Assembly: GCA_934654805.1 (NCBI GenBank)
Contig: CAKUGW010000100.1
Location: 1 to 11,640, forward strand
DNA length: 11,640 nucleotides
Direction: 5' to 3'
Source of the DNA: an uncultured Kiritimatiellota bacterium
Lineage (GTDB): Bacteria > Verrucomicrobiota > Kiritimatiellia > RFP12 > UBA1067
The position numbers and the translations under genes were made by a program. Each line of letters opens with the position of its first letter. The stretch's first letter is position 1. Positions 1 to 6,971 of the stretch are shown piece after piece. A model generated the notes under the pieces. That model had not been told where the DNA came from and searched no databases. It saw only the letters and a list, made by a program, of their open reading frames with translations.

Positions 1-24
1 CCGGCGGGAAGCGGGAGCGGGACG

Positions 25-363
25 ATGCACGAGGTCGTGCGGGAACTCCTGAAAGATTTCCGCATGACGTTCTCATCTTTGGAGGAGGGGCTGGCGCAGA
101 GGCTCGACCCGGATCGGGTTTTTCTCGATCCGGCGAAGCCGAGACTGGGCGTTGCGAAAGCAAAACGGGCTACGGCGCAGGGGAAACGGGACATCTACCG
201 GGGAAAACGGGCAATCGTTCTACAGGCGAAGCGAAAGAACGGCATTTACTGCGGCTCGGAGGGAAATCGGGATAAGCTGTCCCGAAAAACCGGGATAAGG
301 GTGAGGCAAGGCGCCCGCTTGCGACCACCTGTTGAATTTGATATAGTTTCCGCTCCCCAATAG
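25..363 (+). CDS. Doubtful hypothetical ORF (112 aa, open to the left edge)
   Basis: I do not recognise this protein. The frame is open all the way from base 1, so it could be the tail of a gene that begins outside the window, with the ATG at 25 only an internal methionine. The first 45 or so codons look moderately coding. The remainder is basic and low in complexity, rich in short GGGAAACGGG-like and CGGGATAAG repeats, and is probably not real protein. The end of the frame runs through the -35 and -10 elements of the next gene, which also argues against the 3' part being coding. No membrane segment, signal peptide or known motif is visible. Confidence 0.2.
   Translation: MHEVVRELLKDFRMTFSSLEEGLAQRLDPDRVFLDPAKPRLGVAKAKRATAQGKRDIYRGKRAIVLQAKRKNGIYCGSEGNRDKLSRKTGIRVRQGARLRPPVEFDIVSAPQ
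319..347 (+). promoter_or_regulatory. Sigma70-type promoter of the GH43 gene
   Basis: A -35 element TTGCGA (319-324) is followed after exactly 17 bases by a -10 element TATAGT (342-347). A TG one base upstream of the -10 makes it an extended -10. The expected transcription start is near 354, leaving a leader of about 45 nt before the ATG at 399. The ribosome site is weak: AAAGG lies about 11 nt before the start. Confidence 0.6.
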
Positions 364-398
364 AGGGGTCAATCCAAAAACGAAAGGCAAAGACAGAC

Positions 399-1373
399 AT
401 GAACACCATTCAACTCAAAGCCCTGACGCTGACCGCCGCGCTGCTTGCCTGCGGCCTCGCGCAAGCGACGGAGCCGGCGACGGTTTCGCGCGACGACTTC
501 CGCATCCGTGACCCGTTCGTGCTCGCCGAAGACGGAACCTACTACCTCTACGAGTCCAAGCCCTGGTCGGGCGGGCGCGGCGTCGCGGTGCGCACCTCGA
601 AAGACCTCGAACGCTGGAGCGAGAAGTCGCCCGTCCTGGAACTCCCGGCCTCGAACGCCTGCACGGCCGTCTGGGCGCCGGAGGTCCACAAGTACGACGG
701 CGCCTACTGGCTCTTCGTGACGCTGACCTTCGCCGCCGACGCCGCGCACCCGATCCAGCCCCTTCTGCAGGACGGCTTCAAGGGCGGCCACCTCCAGCCG
801 CGCGGCGTCTGGGTGTTCAGGAGCGAAAGCCCGCGCGGCCCGTTCAGGCCCGTCAGGGACGGGAGCGTGACGCCGCCCGGCTGGATGTGCCTGGACGGCA
901 CGCTCTGGATCGAGAACGGCGAACCGTGGATGGTGTTCTGCCACGAGTGGTGCCAGACGGGGAACGGGCGCATGATGGCCGCGCCGCTGAGCCGCGACCT
1001 CGCGCGCTTCACGGCCGAGCCGGTCGAGCTCTTCCGCGCGGCCGACGCGCCGGGCGGGGGGTTCGTGACGGACGGCCCGTTCCTGATCCGGGCGAAGGAC
1101 GGCACCCTGCGCATGATCTGGTCGAACTTCGTCAAGGACAGCGGCTACAGCGTCCTGCAATGCGTCTCCGACAGCGGAACGGTTCGCGGGCCCTGGAAGC
1201 ACCTCGCGCCGCTCTACACGCGCGACGGCGGGCACGGCATGCTCTTCCGCACGTTCGGCGGGCAGCTGACGCTCACCCTTCACCAGCCGAACACGTCGCC
1301 CGACGAGCGGATGCGGCTCTATCCCGCCGAAGAAACTTCAACGGGCCTCAAGATCAAGCCAACGGAACGATAA
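399..1373 (+). CDS. Secreted GH43-like glycoside hydrolase
   Basis: This is probably an exported five-bladed beta-propeller glycosidase of the GH43 type (arabinan- or xylan-directed), acting on plant polysaccharide side chains outside the cytoplasm. Residues 1-23 look like a signal peptide: Asn-Thr-Ile-Gln-Leu-Lys, a hydrophobic stretch, then Ala-Gln-Ala before Thr24. The family's N-terminal catalytic Asp fits D38 in RIRDPF. D166 in CLDGTLW fits the second Asp, E183 in CHEW is a candidate general acid, and H279 in GGHGMLF matches the conserved Gly-His-Gly near the active centre. WAPEV (92-96) is a typical blade signature. At 324 aa it is the length of a single catalytic domain with no added binding module. 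It stands alone on the plus strand and ends 8 bp from the convergent mazG stop. The substrate cannot be told from the sequence; a related five-bladed propeller family is possible. Confidence 0.8.
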   Translation: MNTIQLKALTLTAALLACGLAQATEPATVSRDDFRIRDPFVLAEDGTYYLYESKPWSGGRGVAVRTSKDLERWSEKSPVLELPASNACTAVWAPEVHKYDGAYWLFVTLTFAADAAHPIQPLLQDGFKGGHLQPRGVWVFRSESPRGPFRPVRDGSVTPPGWMCLDGTLWIENGEPWMVFCHEWCQTGNGRMMAAPLSRDLARFTAEPVELFRAADAPGGGFVTDGPFLIRAKDGTLRMIWSNFVKDSGYSVLQCVSDSGTVRGPWKHLAPLYTRDGGHGMLFRTFGGQLTLTLHQPNTSPDERMRLYPAEETSTGLKIKPTER

Positions 1374-1381
1374 CTCGACCG

Positions 1382-2041
1382 TCAGGATTCCTTCGCGGCG
1401 GCCTTCCTGCTTTCGGCCTCGAACGCGCGGAAGCGCGCGGCGAACGCCGCCGTCGCCTTCTCGAGCGCGGCCTCGGAGTCGATGCCCTGCGCGGCGATCG
1501 ACTTCACGACGCGCAGCAGGAATTCGCCGGGGTCGCCCTCGACCGCGACGGGCTTCAGGTCTTCCTCGTAGCCGATGCGTCTGGCCTTCTCCATCGTCCG
1601 CCGCGCCTTGAGCAGCGCCGGCAGCGTCGGCGGCACGCCGTCGAGCGCCGAATGCCGCGCCTCCTTCCTGTGCTCCTGCTGCTTGATGCGCTCCCAGTTC
1701 TTCAGCACGGTCGCCGGATCGTCGGCCTTCACGTCGCCGAAGACGTGCGGGTGGCGGTGGACGAGCTTGTCGGCAATCGCGTTCGCCACGTCGTCGAAGG
1801 TGAATTCGCCCGCCTGTTCGGCCATGACCGACTGGAACATGACCTGCAGCAGCACGTCGCCCAGCTCCTCGACGTGGTTGGCCTTGTCTTCCGGCCTGTC
1901 CATCGCCGCGAGCAGCTCGTACGTCTCCTCCAGCACACAGGGCTTGAGGGTTTCCAGCGTCTGGACGCGATCCCACGGGCAACCCTTCTCGGGGTCCCGA
2001 AGCCGCGTCATGATCTCATGCAACCGTTCGATTCCGTTCAT
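1382..2041 (-). CDS. mazG: MazG-type nucleoside triphosphate pyrophosphohydrolase
   Basis: This cytoplasmic enzyme hydrolyses NTPs or dNTPs to the monophosphate plus pyrophosphate (house-cleaning; in E. coli it also lowers ppGpp levels). The family pattern is nearly complete: LRDPEKGCPWD (14-24), the metal-binding EETYE (38-42) paired with EELGD (58-62), RHPHVFGD (96-103), NWERIK and LDGVPPTLPALL. At 219 aa it is somewhat shorter than E. coli MazG (263 aa). I chose ATG 2041 over an in-frame start 16 codons upstream because MNGIERL is where family homology begins and because a -10 box lies between the two. The gene is downstream of luxS, with a 55-bp gap that holds its own promoter. Confidence 0.93.
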   Translation of the reverse strand: MNGIERLHEIMTRLRDPEKGCPWDRVQTLETLKPCVLEETYELLAAMDRPEDKANHVEELGDVLLQVMFQSVMAEQAGEFTFDDVANAIADKLVHRHPHVFGDVKADDPATVLKNWERIKQQEHRKEARHSALDGVPPTLPALLKARRTMEKARRIGYEEDLKPVAVEGDPGEFLLRVVKSIAAQGIDSEAALEKATAAFAARFRAFEAESRKAAAKES

Positions 2042-2057
2042 GCGCGCAATTATACCA
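2042..2057 (-). promoter_or_regulatory. Extended -10 promoter of mazG, possibly leaderless
   Basis: Reading the minus strand, TGG-TATAAT (TATAAT at 2054-2049) is an extended -10 element. Only 7 nt separate it from the ATG at 2041, so transcription would begin at or within a base or two of the start codon. No Shine-Dalgarno sequence is present between them. No good -35 is seen at 16-18 bp, which fits an extended -10 promoter. Confidence 0.5.
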
Positions 2058-2096
2058 AATCCCGTCCGCAACGGCTTCCGTGCCGCCACGGCGCCG

Positions 2097-2612
2097 TCAC
2101 GAATCGTGGAAGAGCATTCCGGTCTCGGTCACGACGCGCGCCGCCGTCGGGTAGTCGAAGCAGGGCTCCTTCTCGAGCCGCGCCACGAACTGCGCGGCCT
2201 CCCACTTCGCCATCGCGAGGTCGTGCAGGCGGAAGTTGCCGCACGTCTCGGCCGTCGTGCCGGGAACCTCGCCCGCGCAGTCGCGGCAGTGCCGGAACGC
2301 GGCGAGGACGAGCGGACAGATCTCCTGCGGCGTCGGACGGCCCTTCACGAGCAGGTAGTTGCCCGTGAGGCACCCCATCGGCCCCCAGTAGACGATGCGG
2401 TCCTTCCACGCGGGGTCGTTGCGCAGGTACGTCGCGACGATGTGCTCGATCGTGTGGAGCGCGTTCGGGTGCACGGCCGGCTCCGCGTTCGGACGCTTCA
2501 TGCGGACGTCAAACGTCGTCACGCAGTCGCCGCCGACGGCATCGACGCGCGAGACGTAGATGCCGGGGCGGATCCGCGTATGGTCAACCTGAAAACTGGC
2601 GATGAGTTCCAT
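2097..2612 (-). CDS. luxS: S-ribosylhomocysteine lyase LuxS
   Basis: LuxS cleaves S-ribosylhomocysteine to homocysteine and DPD, the precursor of autoinducer-2. It is part of the activated methyl cycle that recycles S-adenosylhomocysteine. The metal site is intact: HTIEH (H53, H57, with E56 as acid/base) and C124 in ETCGNFRLHDL. The catalytic cysteine C81 sits in GPMGCLTG. At 171 aa it is close to the family length (about 157 in Bacillus) with a slightly extended C-terminus. The start is ATG 2612, 36 bp after the nahK-like stop. The preceding GGGGAA is a poor ribosome site, so translation may depend on coupling to the upstream gene. No mtn/pfs (the SAH nucleosidase supplying the substrate) is in the window. 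Confidence 0.95.
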   Translation of the reverse strand: MELIASFQVDHTRIRPGIYVSRVDAVGGDCVTTFDVRMKRPNAEPAVHPNALHTIEHIVATYLRNDPAWKDRIVYWGPMGCLTGNYLLVKGRPTPQEICPLVLAAFRHCRDCAGEVPGTTAETCGNFRLHDLAMAKWEAAQFVARLEKEPCFDYPTAARVVTETGMLFHDS

Positions 2613-2645
2613 TTCCCCGTTCCCGGCTCTCTTTTCCCCGTTCCC
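2612..2645 (+). repeat. 13-bp tandem direct repeat between nahK-like gene and luxS
   Basis: The sequence TTTCCCCGTTCCC occurs at 2612-2624 and again at 2633-2645, a period of 21 bp. It fills nearly the whole spacer between the two genes, and on the coding strand it gives two GGGAACGGGGAAA copies. The second copy on the minus strand abuts the luxS ATG. It may be a small duplication and no function is evident. Confidence 0.6.
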
Positions 2646-2648
2646 CTC

Positions 2649-3686
2649 TCACTTCGCGTACCGGCGGACGATCGCCTCGTACTCGTCGGCCTGCCGCTCC
2701 ATCGACTCGACCATCTTGAGCTGCGTCCGGCAGCGCACGAGGTTGTGGTCGTCGTAGGCCGTTCGGAAGTACGTGTCGCCCGCAAGGTAGTCCGTCAGGA
2801 AGCGGATGCCGATCGTGAGGGTGATGAGCCGTCCCGAGAACGCGAGGTTCGCCTTCTCGGCCTCGGTCAGGAACTTCGCGCCCGCGAGGTAGCCCTTCAC
2901 CAGCGCCTCGAAGTACGCCTTCTTCGAGCAGACCTTCGAGAGGTCCCGCTCGTCCTCGGCGGCGGCGGCGGACGCCGTGCGCACCATGTCGCCGAAGTCG
3001 TAGAGCGCGGAGCCCGGCATCGTCGTGTCGAGGTCGATGACGACGTTCGTGCCGTCCGGCGCGAACATCACGTTGTTGATCTTCGTGTCGTTGTGCGTGA
3101 CGCGCTCGGGGATCTCGCCGCGGCGCATCAGCGTGACGATCTTCGCGGCCTCCTCGCGGCGCCGGTCGATGAACGCGAGCTCGGCGGCGACCTTCGCCTT
3201 GCGGCCCTTCACGTCCGCCGCAGCCGCCGCGTCCAGGAGGCGCAGCCGGTCGACCGTGTCGTGGAACTTCGGGATGATCTCGCCCAGCCTCGGCGGCGGC
3301 AGGTCGGCGAGGTCGTTCTGGAACTTCGCGAACGCGCCGGCGGCAAGCTCGGCCTGGGCCGGGTTCGTGATGAGGTCGACGGACGCGTAGCCCTCCAGGA
3401 AGGCGTAGACGCGCCACGGGTTCTCGTAGCCGATCACCTCCAGCGACTTGACGCCCTTCGACTTGAGGTGGCGCGTCACGCGCATCACGTTGCTCTTCAG
3501 CAGCTGCGGCGGAAAGATGTCGGTGTTGACCCGCTGGAGGATGAAGCGCGCGCCCCGGTCGGTCTCGACCTTGAACGTGTCGTTGATGTGCCCTGAGCCG
3601 TAGCGCGCGACGTCGGTGACGCCGGTGACGCCGATCTGGCTCAGGGCCGCGCGAAGCTCTTCCCGCGAATAGGTGCGGTTCGACAT
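2649..3686 (-). CDS. NahK-like N-acetylhexosamine 1-kinase (APH-fold sugar kinase)
   Basis: This is a cytoplasmic kinase of the aminoglycoside-phosphotransferase fold. It most resembles N-acetylhexosamine 1-kinase (NahK/LnpB), which phosphorylates GlcNAc or GalNAc at C1 and feeds mucin or host-glycan sugars toward UDP-sugars. The catalytic loop HNDTKINN (H198, N199, D200 counting from ATG 3686) and the metal-binding DLDTTMPG (D218, D220) are intact. YDFGDMVR, AAEDE.DLSKV, RFLTDYLAGDTYF and an N-terminal GSGHINDTF nucleotide loop follow the NahK pattern. At 345 aa it is family-like. A GTG at 3692 overlaps the upstream stop as GTGA, and the ATG at 3686 is in the same frame; neither has a strong ribosome site. 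The exact sugar is inferred only, and homoserine or choline kinase-like activity cannot be excluded. Confidence 0.8.
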   Translation of the reverse strand: MSNRTYSREELRAALSQIGVTGVTDVARYGSGHINDTFKVETDRGARFILQRVNTDIFPPQLLKSNVMRVTRHLKSKGVKSLEVIGYENPWRVYAFLEGYASVDLITNPAQAELAAGAFAKFQNDLADLPPPRLGEIIPKFHDTVDRLRLLDAAAAADVKGRKAKVAAELAFIDRRREEAAKIVTLMRRGEIPERVTHNDTKINNVMFAPDGTNVVIDLDTTMPGSALYDFGDMVRTASAAAAEDERDLSKVCSKKAYFEALVKGYLAGAKFLTEAEKANLAFSGRLITLTIGIRFLTDYLAGDTYFRTAYDDHNLVRCRTQLKMVESMERQADEYEAIVRRYAK

Positions 3687-3688
3687 CG

Positions 3689-3964
3689 TCACTTGCCGGC
3701 TTGCGCCGCCTTCTCGGCCGAGGCCGTCGCCTTCGCGGCGACCTCGCGCTCGGCGAGAATGTCCTCGACCTTCTCCTTGAGCGTCGCGAGCTCCTCGATG
3801 CTCATCTTCGCCAGCGGCTTGTCCTCGCGCACGGGCACGTTCATGCCGCGGGCGCGGAGGAACTGGTCCACCTTGTCGCGGTTCTTCGCGTAAAGATAGA
3901 AGCCGGCGGCGGCAACGCCCACGCCGACAGCGGCGCCGACGAGGTGATTGGTTGTGATTGCCAT
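3689..3964 (-). CDS. Small single-helix membrane protein next to metal ATPase
   Basis: This is a 91-aa protein of unnamed family. Residues about 7-26 form one glycine/alanine/valine-rich transmembrane helix. A short basic stretch (AKNRDKVDQFLRARGMNVP) and a Met-Ser-Ile-Glu-Glu-Leu amphipathic or coiled-coil segment (about 52-75) follow, ending in an Ala/Lys-rich tail. Small one-helix proteins beside P1B ATPases are known partners, for example the mycobacterial DUF1490/PacL proteins with Ctp pumps. A scaffold or accessory role for the upstream ATPase is inferred from this. Unlike PacL1 it has no His/Asp metal-binding tail. ATG 3964 is chosen over an upstream TTG because AAGGAAAGGA lies 7 nt before it. 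The gene ends in a 4-bp overlap with a possible GTG start of the NahK-like gene. Confidence 0.7.
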   Translation of the reverse strand: MAITTNHLVGAAVGVGVAAAGFYLYAKNRDKVDQFLRARGMNVPVREDKPLAKMSIEELATLKEKVEDILAEREVAAKATASAEKAAQAGK

Positions 3965-4000
3965 TGTCAATTCCTTTCCTTGTGAGTGGTAAACGTGACT

Positions 4001-4016
4001 ACCGCATAGTATATCA
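4001..4016 (-). promoter_or_regulatory. Extended -10 promoter inside the ATPase 3' end
   Basis: On the minus strand TGA-TATACT (TATACT at 4013-4008) gives an extended -10 whose TG is part of the ATPase stop codon. A start near 4001 would leave a leader of about 37 nt to the small membrane protein at 3964. No convincing -35 is seen. This would allow the small gene, the kinase and luxS to be transcribed apart from the pump. Confidence 0.4.
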
Positions 4017-6227
4017 TTTTTTCGTGTCCTGCATGTCGTAGAAGAAGATGCGCAGGGAGTTGCCGACGACGAGGATCGTGCTCGCGTTGTGCAGCGTCGC
4101 GCCGACGATGACGGGGATGAGGCCGAGCCCGCCGAGGAGCAGGCCGACCGTGTTCACGCCCACCGACACGAAGAAGTTCTGGCGGATGACGTCCATCGTG
4201 TGCCGCGCGAGCCCGTAGGTCGCCGGCAGCAGCATCGCGTTGTCGCCCGCGATCGTGATGTCCGCCGCCTCCATCGCGACGTCCGTGCGCGTCTTGCCGA
4301 GCGCGATGCCCACGTCGGCGTAGGCGAGGCCCGGCGCGTCGTTGATGCCGTCGCCGACCATGACGACGCCGTTGCCGCCCGCCTGCAGGCGCAGGATGAC
4401 CTTCGCCTTGTCCTCCGGCATGAGCTCGGACTCGAAGCCGTCCAGCCCGAGCCGCCGCGCGACGACGTCCGCCTGCTGCTCCTGGTCGCCCGTGAGGAGC
4501 AGGATGTCGTCCACGCCCGCGAGGCGCAGGCGGTTGAGGGCCTTCTTCATGTTCTCGCGCAGCGGGTCGCGGATGCCGATGAGGCCCACGATCTCCGCGC
4601 CGCGCGCGACGTAGATGACGCTCTCGCCGTTCGCGAAGAGCTTCGAGGCCTGGTCGCGCATCGGGTGCGTGTGGATGCCCGCCTCGTTGAGGAAGCGCTT
4701 CGACCCGACGCGCACGACCGCGCGGCCGACCTTCGTCCAGACGCCGCGCCCGACGACCGTGTGGATCTCCTGGTGGCGCGGCACCTTGCCGCCGACGCGC
4801 TGGAGCTGCGCGAGGATCGCGTTCGCCATCGGGTGCCGGCTCGTCTCCTCCGCCGCCGCCGCGAGCGCCAGCACCTCCTCGCGCGAGCAGTCGCCCGAGA
4901 CGGTCGCGATCGACGTCACGCGCGGCTTGCCCTCCGTGAGCGTGCCCGTCTTGTCGAGGATGAGCGTGTCCGCCTCCGTGAGCGACTGCAGCGAGCCGCC
5001 GCCCTTGATGAGCACGCCGTTGCGCGCCGCCGTCGAGATCGCGGCGGAGAGCGCCGCCGCCGTCGAGAGGCGGATGCCGCACGAGTAGTCGATCACGAGC
5101 ATGTTGAGCGCGCGGTTCACGTCCCGCGTGCCGAGGAAGACCGCGAGCGCGAGCGTGATGTTCACCGGCACGAGCGCGGACGAGAAGCGGTCGGCGTACG
5201 TCTGGATCTCGGCCTTCTTGCCCTCCGCATCCTCGACCATGCGGATGATGCGCGAGACGGCCGTGCCCTCGCCGACGGACTCCACGCGCACGGCCGCCGT
5301 GCCGTCCACGGCGAGCGTGCCGGCGTAGACCTTGCCGCCCGCCTCGCGCGGCACGGGGCCGAACTCGCCGGTGATGGACGACTGGTCGACGAGGATGCGC
5401 CCCGCGACGACCTCGCCGTCCGCGACGATCTTCTCGCCCGTGTGCACGACGATGTAGCAGCCGGGCCGCAGCTCCGAGACGGGCACGCGCCGGAGCGGCG
5501 AGCCGAGCTCGCCGTCCGCCGACAGCCACGCCTCCTCGCCGTCCACCGACAGCATGTCGCGGATCGCGTTGCGCGTCTGGTCCATCGTGTAGGCCGTGAG
5601 CGATTCGGCGAGGTCGTGCAGGAGAAGGACGGTCAGCGCCGAGCCGGCGCGCCCCGACGCGACGCTGGAGGCGATCGCGAGCGCGCTCAGCGTGTCCGCG
5701 TTCGGCAGGAACGTCCGCACGAGCGCGCCGAGGCCGCTGCGGAAGATCGGCAGCGCGAGCGCGAGCGCGCCGAAGCCCGTCGGCGTCAGGACGCGTCCGA
5801 GCAGGGTCGCCGGCACGGCCCGCTTGAAGAGCCACGAGCCGACAAGCAGCGTGCCCGCGACGCCCGCGCGCGTGAGCATGACGGGCAGCGTCTCCTCGTG
5901 CAGGTCGCGCTCCGTCACGCGCAGGCGGTTGCGCTCCTCGCGCTCCTTCCGGAGCGCGCTCAGGGAGTGGATCTGGATCAGGCTCTCGACGGACTCCAGC
6001 AGATCCTCGTCGCCCGTCACCTCCGGATCGTAGGTGAGGACGACGCTCGACGCCGCGCAGTCCATGCGCTGCGACCGCACACCGCGCAGCTGCGAGAAGT
6101 GGTTCTCGAGGTCGGTCTGCTCGGCCGACAGGTAGCGCACGGCACGGCAGACGAAACGCACACGCCCCGGAATCCGGTGCGCGAACTGGCACTTGAGCAA
6201 AGGCGCTCGTGACGAATGGAATGACAT
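4014..6227 (-). CDS. P1B-type heavy-metal ATPase with atypical Ser-Cys-Gly metal motif
   Basis: This is an inner-membrane P-type ATPase that exports (or less likely imports) a transition metal. The order is: an HMA2-like N-terminal domain (about 10-95, starting FAHRIPGRVRF and without CxxC); hydrophobic helices (about 120-215); the actuator loop with SITGE (284-288); a helix carrying DYSCGIRLS (380-388); the phosphorylation site DKTGT (D425); the nucleotide-binding HP (465-466); GDGINDAP (625-632); and a C-terminal HNASTILVVGNSLR. In most P1B pumps the motif in this helix is CPC, SPC or CPH; here it is S382-C383-G384 with no proline. The metal therefore cannot be read off by analogy to Cu or Zn/Cd pumps. 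At 737 aa it is normal in length. ATG 6227 has AGGAGG 10 nt upstream. Confidence 0.92.
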   Translation of the reverse strand: MSFHSSRAPLLKCQFAHRIPGRVRFVCRAVRYLSAEQTDLENHFSQLRGVRSQRMDCAASSVVLTYDPEVTGDEDLLESVESLIQIHSLSALRKEREERNRLRVTERDLHEETLPVMLTRAGVAGTLLVGSWLFKRAVPATLLGRVLTPTGFGALALALPIFRSGLGALVRTFLPNADTLSALAIASSVASGRAGSALTVLLLHDLAESLTAYTMDQTRNAIRDMLSVDGEEAWLSADGELGSPLRRVPVSELRPGCYIVVHTGEKIVADGEVVAGRILVDQSSITGEFGPVPREAGGKVYAGTLAVDGTAAVRVESVGEGTAVSRIIRMVEDAEGKKAEIQTYADRFSSALVPVNITLALAVFLGTRDVNRALNMLVIDYSCGIRLSTAAALSAAISTAARNGVLIKGGGSLQSLTEADTLILDKTGTLTEGKPRVTSIATVSGDCSREEVLALAAAAEETSRHPMANAILAQLQRVGGKVPRHQEIHTVVGRGVWTKVGRAVVRVGSKRFLNEAGIHTHPMRDQASKLFANGESVIYVARGAEIVGLIGIRDPLRENMKKALNRLRLAGVDDILLLTGDQEQQADVVARRLGLDGFESELMPEDKAKVILRLQAGGNGVVMVGDGINDAPGLAYADVGIALGKTRTDVAMEAADITIAGDNAMLLPATYGLARHTMDVIRQNFFVSVGVNTVGLLLGGLGLIPVIVGATLHNASTILVVGNSLRIFFYDMQDTKK

Positions 6228-6237
6228 AAGGACAATT

Positions 6238-6257
6238 CCTCCTGTTAGGTCAACAGG
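6238..6257 (-). promoter_or_regulatory. Inverted repeat overlapping the ATPase ribosome site
   Basis: The coding-strand sequence CCTGTT-GACCT-AACAGG is a perfect 6-bp inverted repeat with a 5-nt loop (6257-6241). Its right arm ends inside the AGGAGG ribosome site (6243-6238). It lies just downstream of the -10, where the transcript starts. It could be an operator for a metal-responsive repressor or a hairpin hiding the ribosome site. Confidence 0.45.
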
Positions 6258-6272
6258 CGGAAATTATAGCAC
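6258..6272 (-). promoter_or_regulatory. Extended -10 promoter of the ATPase gene
   Basis: On the minus strand TGC-TATAAT (TATAAT at 6268-6263) is a consensus extended -10 element. It lies about 35 nt before the ATG at 6227. No good -35 hexamer is seen at 16-18 bp, as is usual for extended -10 promoters. Confidence 0.55.
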
Positions 6273-6300
6273 AATTGCCGACAGGGATGGGCGTTCAGAG

Positions 6301-6369
6301 GATCTGTATGAGGCAATCGAAAAACGCAGGACGGTCCGGGACTTCCTGGACAAGCCCGTTCCAGAGGAT
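6301..6369 (+). pseudogene. Nitroreductase N-terminal remnant (23 codons)
   Basis: The plus strand reads DLYEAIEKRRTVRDFLDKPV followed by PED. This is the hallmark N-terminus of nitroreductase-family flavoenzymes, where R-R-x-V-R-x-F binds FMN phosphate. The start codon is missing: GAG stands directly before GAT where ATG would be expected. Homology stops after about 23 codons, and the frame then runs into the antisense of an FGE domain. It is therefore a relic cut at both ends, not a gene. Confidence 0.7.
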
Positions 6370-6399
6370 GGCAAGCAGACGCGGATGCTCATGCGGAGC

Positions 6400-6840
6400 A
6401 GGCGCCTCGTGATCCCGCTTTTCAAGGCGGACAGCGCGCCGTCCTCGCCCTTCGCGTTGAAGTCGGTGTCCTTCGGCATGTGCCCCGCCGCAATCTCCCA
6501 CTCCTCCTCCGTCGGAAGTCGGTAGGTCGCGCCGCTGTCGCGGGCCGTCAGCCAGCCGCAGTAGGCGAGCGCGTCTCGGCAGGAGACGCCGACGACAGGC
6601 TTGTCGTCCGACAGGGGCCAGCTTGGCTTGAACTTCGCGTACTCGGCGTTCGTCACCTCCGTGTGGGCGATGAAGACATTCGCGCCGCCGCCGATGAGCG
6701 GATGGTAGCCGTCCTTCGCCTCGCGCGTGCCGAGAGGACGGCAGACGCGACCGCATCCGGATTGTCGGCCCAGGCGATGGGCGTGACCTCGGCGCTGGGC
6801 GGGATGACGCCGAAATGGCGACAGTAGCCCACCCTGTTGT
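6400..6840 (-). pseudogene. Truncated, frameshifted FGE/SUMF1-type sulfatase-modifying domain
   Basis: On the minus strand the frame reads GGGANVFIAHTEVTNAEYAKF, then PVVGVSCRDALAYCGWL and TYRLPTEEEWEIAAG. This is the standard N-terminal half of the formylglycine-generating-enzyme (SUMF1) fold, which in active sulfatase systems oxidises a cysteine or serine of the sulfatase. The C-terminal half with the copper-binding cysteines is absent; the frame decays before about 6400, next to the nitroreductase remnant. Upstream, a matching-looking stretch (VTPIAWADNPDAVASAV) lies in another frame, so a frameshift around 6735-6745 is likely. No start codon with a ribosome site is evident. Some FGE-fold proteins are not sulfatase activators, so the original role is unknown. 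Confidence 0.7.
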
Positions 6841-6846
6841 GCCCAC

Positions 6847-6876
6847 TTGCCCGTGAGGGGCGCATAGTAGTATAAT
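6847..6876 (+). promoter_or_regulatory. Sigma70-type promoter of the flavoprotein gene
   Basis: A -35 element TTGCCC (6847-6852) is followed after 18 bases by a consensus TATAAT (6871-6876). Transcription would start near 6883, giving a leader of about 90 nt before the ATG at 6972. Confidence 0.6.
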
Positions 6877-6971
6877 TCCCCTGTTTTCGCAAGCGGCGGC
6901 AGCGGTTGCCGCCGAAGAGAGAGACGAAGACCGTTTCGGATCAGTGTGAACCTGAAAAGGAGCAAAGAGAC

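Noticed and set aside
140..310. Possible tandem-repeat or CRISPR-like array in the GGGAAACGGG-rich stretch
   Set aside because: The repeats are short, degenerate and irregularly spaced; the two CGGGATAAG copies 23 bp apart are not enough for an array.
1575..3596. Long plus-strand open frame (673 codons) opposite mazG, luxS and the sugar kinase
   Set aside because: It is an Arg/Val/Asp-rich antisense shadow of three clearly recognisable minus-strand genes, a common effect of high G+C.
4089..6212. Plus-strand open frame of about 707 codons opposite the metal ATPase
   Set aside because: Extremely Arg/Ala/Asp-rich with no motif; the complementary strand encodes a full P1B ATPase.
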